Shown here: piece by piece, positions 42,631 to 50,205 of the stretch
How the letters are laid out: every line of letters starts with the position of its first letter
Position numbering within the stretch: the first letter of the stretch is position 1
From: Hymenobacter guriensis
GTDB lineage: Bacteria; Bacteroidota; Bacteroidia; Cytophagales; Hymenobacteraceae
Direction: 5' to 3'
Length of the DNA stretch: 64,000 nucleotides
Assembly: GCF_015773195.1 (NCBI RefSeq)
Contig: NZ_JADWYK010000015.1
Location: 62,001-126,000, forward strand
The notes under the pieces: model-generated
Seen by the model: the letters and a program-made list of their open reading frames with translations, nothing else
The model's database searches: none
Told to the model about the DNA's origin: nothing
Translations under genes and position numbers: made by a program

Positions 42631-44610
42631 CTAGTCCTGCTCCTCCTCCACGGGCACTGTGTCATCCAGCAAAACATGGGTCCAGCCTTCGGTTTCCTCG
42701 TAATCAGAAGCCAGCCGACGGCGCTGCATGGCATCCAGCACTTTCTGCATAAAGCTCCAGCAAGTAGCCTGACGCAGGTCCAAAACTCGTGAGAGCTCCT
42801 GTGAGGAATAGGTGCCTTTGTGAGTATGTATCAAAAAGACAGCATAAAGTGCTTTCACAATTGAGAATTTACACTTTTGAAAGAGAGTGTACGCAGTGGC
42901 CGACTCTACATAGCGACAGCGGGTGCAGCGACGCGAGTGAGGCTCGCGACCATCACAGTATTTCTCGTGCCCGCATTTCCGACACCGGTAACCATGAGCC
43001 CATTTCAGGTCGGCCAGGTATACTAGGCAAGCTTCCTTATCAGGATAGATGCGGCTGAACTCGCCGAAATCAACTTCTTTGGAAAGTACCCGGGCTGTTT
43101 GTGTCTGGTATAAGTCACGTTGCAGATCGGTATTCAGCTTCTCGATTGCAGCCGATTGCAGAGCCAGCAGCCCATTTGCCTGGAGCAGCTCCCGGTTTTG
43201 GGCGACAATAGTTTCGCTCTGACGATGCAGTTCTTCCGTACGCTTAGCTACCTGAGCTTCGAGGTCTGAGTTCAACTGATCTTTCAACTCCTGATTTTGC
43301 CGCAGTTGCTCCACCAGTTGATCCTGGGCATGGTGACGTTTGCGGAGTTGCTTTACCAGCTTTTCCTGGGCCCGTATAGTAGCATCCTTGATTCCCTTTA
43401 TTTTATCGCCTAATGCATACGATAACACGGCCACTTCAAGAACCAGCGCCATATTCATGCTGTAGACCGTGAAGGCATTGGTAAAGAAGTTGATGCCTAG
43501 CTTGCGGGTAATCAAAAACAATACACTAATGGCTACCAGCGCGTGCGCCAGCAAGAAGTAGCGGGCAGGCTTAAAACCCTTCCAGTATACCTGAAGGGCG
43601 GCATAGTAGATCATTCCGTACGGCAGCATATATAACCAGAAGCTCATCCCCGTCTGCAACACAAGCATGTCCAGCAGCAATAGCCCGGCACTAATGAGCA
43701 CGACCATCCGGGTAAGTCGGTCGTAGCGCGGCAGCTGCTGGGGGGCATCCAGAAACATGCGGGCATAGTAGCTGAAGGTAAGCAGCAGCAGCAAAGGCGT
43801 ACCCGTATTCACTAATTCGTTCATCCAAGGCCAGTTAGGCCACAGAAACTGAAACCCTAGTCCATCCTCCGACAAGAACAACAGGCTACAGCTGAGTACA
43901 TACAGCACATAACGAAGGTAGGTCTGCTCACCAATGAAGAGGTAAATACACAGATTGTACACTACCATAATAAACAGAATACCATAAAACGCTCCGAGCA
44001 GGCCATACTCCGTTTGGGTATGCGCAGCCAGTAGCTGCTCGTTGCGCAAACGTGACAGGAAAGAGGTTTTTGAAGTTGATTGAAACTTCAGGTAATACGT
44101 CTGGGTTTGACCGACCTGCAGCGGCAACGTAAACAGAAAATTCTTGTATGGATACTGGCGCGATGCAAATGGCCGCTTAGCGCCCGTGTAGATGCTGTCG
44201 TAACGGCCGGCTTCGGTAGGACGGTAACAGGTGATGTAGCCGATATGTGAGTCGAATATTTCTAGGTACCAATGTTGCTCGGCTCGGTTGGTATTATGCA
44301 ATGTTACGCGCATCCAGTAGGTAGAACTGGTATTGCGGATGGCCCGGTTATCGGGGTGGTTGGCGTTGAAGCGGCTGTTCAAGGGCTCTTGCCGCACTTG
44401 CGCCAGTGTAAGCTTATTCGTGGGATCTTCTAAAATGCTGTAAAAGCCAGGGTCAACAAACAATTCACCCAGGCCTTTTTGCAAGCGCAGTGTGTCTTCG
44501 GCGGGATGATGTGGCGTGGCCTGGGCTACCAGAACCCCATTCGCCAACAGGCAACAGACCACCAGAGGGCGCCACATGAGAGAAAACCGAATAAGAAACC
44601 GATAGTACAT
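42631..44610 (-). CDS. 7TMR-DISM receptor fused to a transposase-type zinc ribbon and HTH
   Basis: A 659-residue membrane receptor with an unusual output. Order: signal peptide (1-30); 7TMR-DISMED2-like extracellular beta-sandwich, a sugar-binding-like fold (about 43-188); seven membrane helices of the 7TMR-DISM type (198-403); a long coiled coil (408-508); a CxxC...CxxC zinc ribbon with Cys543, Cys546, Cys562 and Cys565; then a helical segment (VKALYAVFLIHTHKGTYSSQ) with SQELSRVLDLRQATCWSFMQ. These last parts match the N-terminal DNA-binding region of IS1595/ISXO2-type transposases, starting at FSRIYPDKEACLVYLADLKW. The DDE integrase domain is absent; only about 25 acidic residues follow. 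There is no kinase or cyclase domain. It lies between GH5 and SusC on the same strand, so it probably senses glucan and regulates PUL 2. The ATG at 44610 begins the signal peptide. Confidence 0.8.
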   Translation of the reverse strand: MYYRFLIRFSLMWRPLVVCCLLANGVLVAQATPHHPAEDTLRLQKGLGELFVDPGFYSILEDPTNKLTLAQVRQEPLNSRFNANHPDNRAIRNTSSTYWMRVTLHNTNRAEQHWYLEIFDSHIGYITCYRPTEAGRYDSIYTGAKRPFASRQYPYKNFLFTLPLQVGQTQTYYLKFQSTSKTSFLSRLRNEQLLAAHTQTEYGLLGAFYGILFIMVVYNLCIYLFIGEQTYLRYVLYVLSCSLLFLSEDGLGFQFLWPNWPWMNELVNTGTPLLLLLTFSYYARMFLDAPQQLPRYDRLTRMVVLISAGLLLLDMLVLQTGMSFWLYMLPYGMIYYAALQVYWKGFKPARYFLLAHALVAISVLFLITRKLGINFFTNAFTVYSMNMALVLEVAVLSYALGDKIKGIKDATIRAQEKLVKQLRKRHHAQDQLVEQLRQNQELKDQLNSDLEAQVAKRTEELHRQSETIVAQNRELLQANGLLALQSAAIEKLNTDLQRDLYQTQTARVLSKEVDFGEFSRIYPDKEACLVYLADLKWAHGYRCRKCGHEKYCDGREPHSRRCTRCRYVESATAYTLFQKCKFSIVKALYAVFLIHTHKGTYSSQELSRVLDLRQATCWSFMQKVLDAMQRRRLASDYEETEGWTHVLLDDTVPVEEEQD

Positions 44611-44702
44611 GATTGGTGTGATTAGAGCCGCCCAATTTACTAAACCAGTACAAGTAACCACTCACTCAAAGATGGCAGAAGCCAGAAATCGACTTTCTGT
44701 AT

Positions 44703-46586
44703 CTAGCGCATAGCTCCAGTCATACCAGAGGCAGGCACTGCAGGTCGTTCAAATCTCAGCCAGCTTAGCCGGGCCCCGGGTTGCGCGGTTACGATGCGCA
44801 CCTGGTGCTCCCCGGCAGGAAGGGTGCCGCCCGGCACGGTAAGCGTAACCCAGCTACCGTTCTGACCGGTAGGCGGCACGGTAATTTCGGTTAGCGGCTG
44901 CCCATCCAGCAACACCTGCAACACTGCAGCAGATGAGGTAGCATTAGCGACCCGGGCCTGCACCTGACAGGCACCGGGCTGGGTTACGGACACGGAATAT
45001 TGCAGCCATTCGTTTGGCTCCAGCAGGTCTACGGCCACATTGTGCGCCATGGGGTCAGCTACTTCACTCAGGTCGACGCCGTCGTTGCGATACTGACTGC
45101 CCAGGTTCCAGTTTTCCCGCTGCACAAACTCGGTTCGCTGCGAATAAGTATCCTGATAAGCTAATCCGGCGCGGCCCAGGTCATAGTGCGCGGCTACCAG
45201 CAGGCCAGGCAGTTGCTGCTGAGCATTGAAAGCCCGGGCGCCTTCTACCGGACGAATTAGCGCCTGCACTACGTCGCGGTTTATCTTGTTGTGTTTGAAC
45301 TGGGCATTGCGCAATAAGGCGGTTCGGCCAGCGGGGGTAAGAATACTACCGTAGTCGGGCAGCGAAAAGATGCCTGTAGTAGCCTCTACGCGCTTAATAT
45401 TCCAGTGGCACCAGCCAATGTTCAGCTTATTAAGCTCGGTCACAGCGGCGGCAAACCACTCATTTGCATTTTCTCCCGTCTCCCCTACCCACACGGGTAC
45501 CTGCCATTGGTCGCGGAAAGCGGCCAGGTTCCGAAACAGGTTGATCTGGTTAGGGTTTGGGTCGCCAGCGGTAGCCTCGTTGGTGCACCAGTAGCGATGG
45601 GCATTGTAAACCAGATTGGGGCGAAGCGCTTCGGGGAGCTTATCCGGCGTCAGGTTGGTGTACTCGTTGCCATACCCGTTGCCTTCCAGCATCAATAGGT
45701 GCTGGTCGCTCTGGCCGCGCACAGCTTCCAGCAAGCGTATATATAAGGTACGCAGTTCCTGATTATCGTCACTCAGCCCATTTTTCGCACTTAGCCCGTG
45801 CGGCTCATTGATCAGATCATAAATGGCAATGCGCGCATCCTGACGGTAGCGGGCAGCCAGTTGTTTCCACAGCTGCACGGTCGCATCCTGGTACACCAAT
45901 CGGCCTTTGCTGTCGCGGCGCTTCCACAGGTCCAGCGGCGCCATGTTATCATTGATATTGCGGTCAACGCCCTGGCCACCAGGGGCGGCGTGCAAATCCA
46001 GCACTACGTACAGGTTACGGGCTCCGCACCAACGCAGTACATCATCCAGATGCCGGAAGCCTTCGAGGTTGCGGCCGGTGAACAGCTGACCGCGGTCATT
46101 CCAGGCGGCTATGGAATCGGCATAGGCGGCGCGCAGAGCTGGCTTTAGAAGCGCCTGTCGCCGGAACGCCCGTTGCCTGGGCGTTAGAAACAGATCATAA
46201 TGAAACGGCACCCGGACGCAGTTGAAACCCTGATCCGCCAGGAAATCGATATCAGCCTTGGTTACAAAGCTGTTGCGGAAGCGCCGGTAGAAATCTTCTA
46301 CTTTCTTCTCCGGCATGGTGCGCAACAGCGCCGCCTGAATCCGCCCTTGCGAGTTCAATGTATCAGTACGTAGTATATAGCTTTCCTGCAGCAACCAGCC
46401 GCCCACATTCACGCCACGCAATACCACCTTCTGACCGTGGACATCCATCATATCGGGGCCTTGCGCCCGCAGGAGCTGCTGCCCGACAACCGGTGCTGTT
46501 CCCGCACTCGCCCAACACAGCATTACCAGCACAACCCGTAGCCGTAGTGCTTTTACGGTGTGGATCCACTTGCTTTTACCAAACAT
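44703..46586 (-). CDS. GH5 glucanase with C-terminal CBM6-like domain
   Basis: A 627-residue exported GH5 enzyme, probably exo-beta-1,3- or beta-1,6-glucanase. RGVNVGGWLLQE and DLHAAPGGQ resemble fungal exo-1,3-glucanases. The acid/base is Glu261 in LINEPHG and the nucleophile Glu369 in WVGETGE. Residues from about 490 to 620 form a beta-sandwich resembling carbohydrate-binding family 6/35 (NEWLQYSVSVTQPGACQVQ, LPAGEHQVRIV). The ATG at 46586 precedes a Lys/Arg-rich N-region and hydrophobic core ending VVGQ; an in-frame start at 46631 is less signal-like. It is the first gene of PUL 2, 92 bases upstream of the receptor gene. Confidence 0.87.
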   Translation of the reverse strand: MFGKSKWIHTVKALRLRVVLVMLCWASAGTAPVVGQQLLRAQGPDMMDVHGQKVVLRGVNVGGWLLQESYILRTDTLNSQGRIQAALLRTMPEKKVEDFYRRFRNSFVTKADIDFLADQGFNCVRVPFHYDLFLTPRQRAFRRQALLKPALRAAYADSIAAWNDRGQLFTGRNLEGFRHLDDVLRWCGARNLYVVLDLHAAPGGQGVDRNINDNMAPLDLWKRRDSKGRLVYQDATVQLWKQLAARYRQDARIAIYDLINEPHGLSAKNGLSDDNQELRTLYIRLLEAVRGQSDQHLLMLEGNGYGNEYTNLTPDKLPEALRPNLVYNAHRYWCTNEATAGDPNPNQINLFRNLAAFRDQWQVPVWVGETGENANEWFAAAVTELNKLNIGWCHWNIKRVEATTGIFSLPDYGSILTPAGRTALLRNAQFKHNKINRDVVQALIRPVEGARAFNAQQQLPGLLVAAHYDLGRAGLAYQDTYSQRTEFVQRENWNLGSQYRNDGVDLSEVADPMAHNVAVDLLEPNEWLQYSVSVTQPGACQVQARVANATSSAAVLQVLLDGQPLTEITVPPTGQNGSWVTLTVPGGTLPAGEHQVRIVTAQPGARLSWLRFERPAVPASGMTGAMR

Positions 46587-46631
46587 AGAAAGCTCCCTTG
46601 CTGAGGGTATAATTTCCCCAACCCAACTCAT

Positions 46632-46993
46632 ACACGAGCTGAACCAGAGAAAACCAGAAATGCGGGGAGACTCCTAAGCGGTAACTTAAACGATTGCGGA
46701 ACTCAGAAGACAGCAGGTGTCATAACTGATACTCAATCCAGAAAGCAGACTTTAGGTAGCAGGTCAAAATAACGCTATGTGTGTGGAAAAAGCAAGCCAT
46801 CCATTCCCTGCTTTCACCAGAATTAGCCTTTGCGTTTAAATGGCAAAAACATCTATGCGCTTACTTCACACCTCCGTCTCAGGTATTGCCTTAGTGTTAA
46901 GACACCTACTTTGTTTAGAAGGCTGAAATAATTCCTAAAAAATAACAATGCCTGTGTGAGCACCAGCCCTGGTGGTGCCAAAATCTTGTCAGA
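46632..46993. other. AT-richer intergenic stretch upstream of GH5, no gene seen
   Basis: This stretch of about 360 bases separates PUL 2 from menA. It is clearly richer in A and T than the flanking genes and carries no convincing frame. A short inverted repeat GCACCA/TGGTGC lies near 46961-46979, close to the menA stop, without a T-run. I found no exact TAnnTTTG box on the minus strand, so the GH5 promoter is not located. Confidence 0.4.
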
Positions 46994-47926
46994 CTATAAG
47001 ACCTGCCCCAGGCCAAATAACAGGGTGAAAAGTAATGTGGTCATAGCCATCTGTTTGAGCAGGGGGTCGAGCTGCGCAGAATCCTGCCGCTGCCACACCA
47101 GCCGGGCATTGCGCAGGAGCAATGGGGCAGAAAGAACGAACAGCCACTGCCAGGGTGAATGATATGTAAAAGCCACGTACAGCAGCGCACATCCAAAGCC
47201 CAGCAACAAAAGCAGCCAATGGTACTGTCGGGCTTTCACCGGGCCCAGCCGCACAGGAATCGTAATCTTACCCGCCAGGGCGTCGGAGCGGATGTCGCGG
47301 ATGTTGTTGACGTTGAGTACGGCCGTGGCGAAGCAGCCCAGGGCAGCGGCCGGCAGCAGAACCGGCAGCGTAAGGGCGCGCGTTTGCAGGAAATACGTAC
47401 CGCAAACACCTACTATCCCGAAAAAAACGAACACCGACAGGTCGCCCAGGCCCGCGTAGCCATACGGCTTTGAGCCCGCCGTATAGTTGATGGCAGCCCA
47501 TATAGCTGAGAGGCCCAGCACGAAAAATGCCGCAAAAACCCAGGCTCCTGCCGTGCCCAGGGCCACCCATAGCAATGCCAGCCCGCTCAGCAACGACATT
47601 AGCCCAAACAGGCCCATGCCACGCTTCATCTGAGCCGGACTGATGGCTCCACTTTGCACCGCCCGTTGCGGCCCTTCTCGGTGCACGCTGTCGGCACCAT
47701 TTTGGGAGTCACCGTAGTCATTGGCCAGATTGCTCAGAATTTGGAGCAGAATCGTAGTCAGTGCGGCCAGGCCCACTATTTCGGGCCGGAATTGGCCGTG
47801 GCTGGCAGCCAGAAAGCCTCCGGCCATAATACTGGCCAGCGCCAGCGGTAAGGTGCGCGGCCGAAAAGCCGATAGCCAGGCTTTGGCAAAACTACCCGAA
47901 GCAACCGGCGCGGTAGAGGAAGGCAT
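46994..47926 (-). CDS. menA: 1,4-dihydroxy-2-naphthoate polyprenyltransferase
   Basis: A 310-residue inner-membrane UbiA-family prenyltransferase that attaches the isoprenoid tail in menaquinone synthesis. About eight hydrophobic segments are present, with SAFRPRTLPLALASIMAG at the N-terminus, the first Asp-rich motif NLANDYGDSQNGAD (about residues 66-79) and the second NVNNIRDIRSDALAGK. The start may be the ATG at 47926 or one at 47962, which would overlap the end of the HAD gene by 11 bases. The shorter form is given. It probably forms an operon with the HAD gene. Confidence 0.92.
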   Translation of the reverse strand: MPSSTAPVASGSFAKAWLSAFRPRTLPLALASIMAGGFLAASHGQFRPEIVGLAALTTILLQILSNLANDYGDSQNGADSVHREGPQRAVQSGAISPAQMKRGMGLFGLMSLLSGLALLWVALGTAGAWVFAAFFVLGLSAIWAAINYTAGSKPYGYAGLGDLSVFVFFGIVGVCGTYFLQTRALTLPVLLPAAALGCFATAVLNVNNIRDIRSDALAGKITIPVRLGPVKARQYHWLLLLLGFGCALLYVAFTYHSPWQWLFVLSAPLLLRNARLVWQRQDSAQLDPLLKQMAMTTLLFTLLFGLGQVL

Positions 47927-47951
47927 AAAAATGGAAGTAATGTATGAGTGT

Positions 47952-48626
47952 TTAGCGTTCAACAGCCAGCGGTTCTATACTGACAATCGTGGGCGCCGAC
48001 AACTCGGCGAAATGGTCCACTACCCTATCGGCTGAACTCAGGTCCTGCAGGGCCGAATGCTCGCTCCGGTAACCGATACAGTAGATGCCCGCTGCTTTGG
48101 CAGCCGCCACTCCATTGGTCGAATCTTCAATTACTACGCATTCATGTACCGGGCTGCCCACCAGCGAAGCAGCATGCACAAAGATGGAGGGGTCGGGCTT
48201 GGAGCGAGCCAAGTTCTCCCCACTGACCAGGTGCGTGAAGTACGTCCCCAGGGCAAAACGGCGCATCACCCGGTCGATGGTGGAGCGGGAAGCGGAAGAG
48301 GCCAGGACCAGCTGCAGGCCGTGGGCGTGCAGGTCTTCAATAAGCTCCCGTACTCCGGGCAGTAGCTCCAGGTCAGGCTGCTCATCAAAGGCTTGGTTGA
48401 ACTGCGCCCGCTTGGCCAGGACCATTTCCTCCACCGGGTAAGGCAGCTCGTACCGGTCCTTCAGCTGCTGATACACGTTTTTGGTGGATGCACCCGTGAA
48501 CTGCGCAAATTCCTCATTCGAAACCGTAATGCCCAGCTCCGCGAAATGCCGGAAGTAGGCGTAGCGGTGTACGGGCTCAGTATCGACGATAACGCCGTCC
48601 ATGTCAAAAATTACGGTGCGGATCAT
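47952..48626 (-). CDS. HAD hydrolase, beta-phosphoglucomutase-like subfamily
   Basis: A 224-residue HAD phosphatase of the subfamily with an alpha-helical cap. The nucleophile motif is FDMDGVIVD (Asp8, Asp10), Thr/Ser motif II lies in LASSAS, and motif III/IV in KPDPSIF and VIEDSTNGV. TEPVHRYAYF resembles the cap entry of beta-phosphoglucomutase and YniC/Gph-type sugar phosphatases, so a small sugar phosphate is the probable substrate. The ATG at 48626 is preferred to an upstream start at 48650 because the family begins here and a -7-like box overlaps the latter. Confidence 0.88.
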   Translation of the reverse strand: MIRTVIFDMDGVIVDTEPVHRYAYFRHFAELGITVSNEEFAQFTGASTKNVYQQLKDRYELPYPVEEMVLAKRAQFNQAFDEQPDLELLPGVRELIEDLHAHGLQLVLASSASRSTIDRVMRRFALGTYFTHLVSGENLARSKPDPSIFVHAASLVGSPVHECVVIEDSTNGVAAAKAAGIYCIGYRSEHSALQDLSSADRVVDHFAELSAPTIVSIEPLAVER

Positions 48627-48649
48627 GCGGAAGGCAATGGTTGCGGGCA

Positions 48650-48657
48650 CGAAGGTA
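48650..48657 (-). promoter_or_regulatory. -7-like box TACCTTCG for the HAD-menA pair
   Basis: Minus strand, one base off TAnnTTTG, 23 bases before the ATG at 48626. Confidence 0.35.
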
Positions 48658-48754
48658 AAGAACCCGGCGGGCTTGGCCCATCAAAGCTACAGCCCGCACC
48701 ACCCCGGCCGCAGGGGCAGGAGCAACGCGGGCTGCAAGCAAAACAAAGTCAAAA

Positions 48755-49351
48755 CTATTTCAGGATAGCCGCCACCAGCTCGTCGCTCATGGGCTTCACC
48801 TTCGATGGATAAAAGGCTACTACCTGGCCTTGCTCATTCACCAGGTACTTGCAGAAGTTCCAGGTAGGCGCGTCGCTGACGGCTCCGTTTTTTGATTTAT
48901 CGGCCAAGAACTGGTAGAGTGGAGCGGTGTCGTCGCCGGTTACGGATACTTTCGCGAACAGCGGGAAGCTCACGCCATAGTTTTTCTCGCAAAACGTAGC
49001 AATCTGCTCATTGGAGCCCGGCTCCTGGCCGCCAAAGTTGTTGGCCGGAAAGCCCAGCACTACTACCCGGTCACTGTACTTGTTATACAGCTCTTCCAGC
49101 TCCTTGTACTGCGGCGTGTAGCCGCACTCCGAGGCCGTGTTCACAATCAGCAGCTTCTTGCCTTTGTACTGACTGAGCTTTACGGGCTTGCCGTCAATAG
49201 TTTGCACCGTGAAATCGTAGACGGAGCCAGGCGCGGTAGCGGGTTCGGTGGTAGGGTTCATGGGCGCAGCAGCGGTGTTCTGAGAAGAGGTAGACGATGA
49301 CAGCCCGCAGGCCACCAGAAAAAGTAAGAGAACGGGTAGCGCAAGTTTCAT
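48755..49351 (-). CDS. Glutathione peroxidase family lipoprotein
   Basis: A 198-residue thiol peroxidase of the glutathione peroxidase family, anchored as a lipoprotein (lipobox FLVAC, Cys15) and thus acting in the envelope. The peroxidatic residue is Cys76 in NTASECGYTPQY, not selenocysteine; the catalytic Gln is in FPANNFGGQEPG and the Trp/Asn in TWNFCKYLV. Bacterial members usually take electrons from thioredoxin, not glutathione. The ATG at 49351 starts the lipoprotein signal. Confidence 0.92.
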   Translation of the reverse strand: MKLALPVLLLFLVACGLSSSTSSQNTAAAPMNPTTEPATAPGSVYDFTVQTIDGKPVKLSQYKGKKLLIVNTASECGYTPQYKELEELYNKYSDRVVVLGFPANNFGGQEPGSNEQIATFCEKNYGVSFPLFAKVSVTGDDTAPLYQFLADKSKNGAVSDAPTWNFCKYLVNEQGQVVAFYPSKVKPMSDELVAAILK

Positions 49352-49491
49352 ACAAGGAGCGGTGGAGAGAAGGGCGGAAATGCACTTGCCGGCGCCAAGG
49401 TAACTCCGGCTACGCACAGATGTTCACTTACCCGAAGATAACGGTTTCGCACCTACTCCTCTCCTTCCCTTACTCTCCGGGCCATTAGGGT

Positions 49492-50073
49492 TCAGGTAGT
49501 GCGGGGCGTGAGCCACTTCTCCACGTCGACGGGCTGCCAGCGCGCCATCTGGTCTAGCAGAGCCGCCGGGTCGGCATCCTGCAGCAGCTGGGCGCGGTTT
49601 TCCCGGCGCAGCAGCTCTTCACTGGCCATGTGGTCGAGGGCGCGCAGCAGGTGGTCGTAGTAGCCGGCCACGTTCAGCACGGCCACCGGCTTGCGGTGCA
49701 GCCCCAGCTGGCCCCAGGTAAGTACCTCAAACAGCTCTTCCAGCGTACCAAAGCCGCCGGGCATGGCCACGAAACCTTCGGCCAGCTCGGCCATCTTCAG
49801 CTTCCGCTCGTGCATGCTTTTTACTACGTGCAGCTCCGTGAGGCCCAGGTGTGCCAGTTCCTTATCGGCCAGAAAATCGGGAATGACGCCAATGACCCGA
49901 CCGCCGTGCCGGAGGGCACCATCGGCTACGGCACCCATCAGCCCCACGCGGCCGCCGCCATACACCAGCGTCTGGCCCCGCTCAGCCAGAGTGCGGCCCA
50001 TCAGCAGGGCCTGCTGGGTGAACAGCTCGTTGGAGCCGCTGTTGGCCCCGCAATACACAGCTATGCTTTTCAT
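49492..50073 (-). CDS. LOG-family protein (TIGR00730-type nucleotide phosphoribohydrolase)
   Basis: A 193-residue Rossmann-like protein of the LOG/YvdD type. These hydrolyse nucleoside 5'-monophosphates such as AMP or cytokinin nucleotides to base and ribose 5-phosphate. The family motif PGGFGTLEELFEVLTWGQLG appears at about residues 104-123, preceded by the MHERKLKMAELAEGFVAM segment. VYCGANSGS marks the N-terminus. The cellular role in Bacteroidetes is not established. It is a single gene on the minus strand. Confidence 0.9.
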   Translation of the reverse strand: MKSIAVYCGANSGSNELFTQQALLMGRTLAERGQTLVYGGGRVGLMGAVADGALRHGGRVIGVIPDFLADKELAHLGLTELHVVKSMHERKLKMAELAEGFVAMPGGFGTLEELFEVLTWGQLGLHRKPVAVLNVAGYYDHLLRALDHMASEELLRRENRAQLLQDADPAALLDQMARWQPVDVEKWLTPRTT

Positions 50074-50140
50074 TTTCAGTTGTGATTGTGAGCAGAGCGA
50101 AGTAAACCGTCTTCTCCCCGCGCTGGGTTTTAAAACGTAA

Positions 50141-50177
50141 TAAGTCCTTAGCGTGAGGTATACGCTAAGGACTTATC
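50141..50177 (-). terminator. Hairpin after argS, probable terminator
   Basis: ATAAGTCCTTAGCGT (50141-50155) and ACGCTAAGGACTTAT (50163-50177) form a perfect 15-bp stem with a 7-base loop. It is 29 bases beyond the argS stop; only a weak T-rich tract (ACGTTTTAAAA) follows. Confidence 0.7.
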
Positions 50178-50205
50178 ATTTGAGGCAATTTAACGCTCAC
50201 GTGTG

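Noticed and set aside
42631..43100. Zinc ribbon at the end of the receptor gene as part of an inserted IS element
   Set aside because: The frame is continuous with the coiled coil, there is no DDE domain, and no terminal inverted repeats or target duplication were seen. A terminator directly follows the stop.
46580..46587. TATGTTTG as a -7 box for the GH5 gene
   Set aside because: It overlaps the start codon itself, so it cannot serve that ATG and is probably chance.
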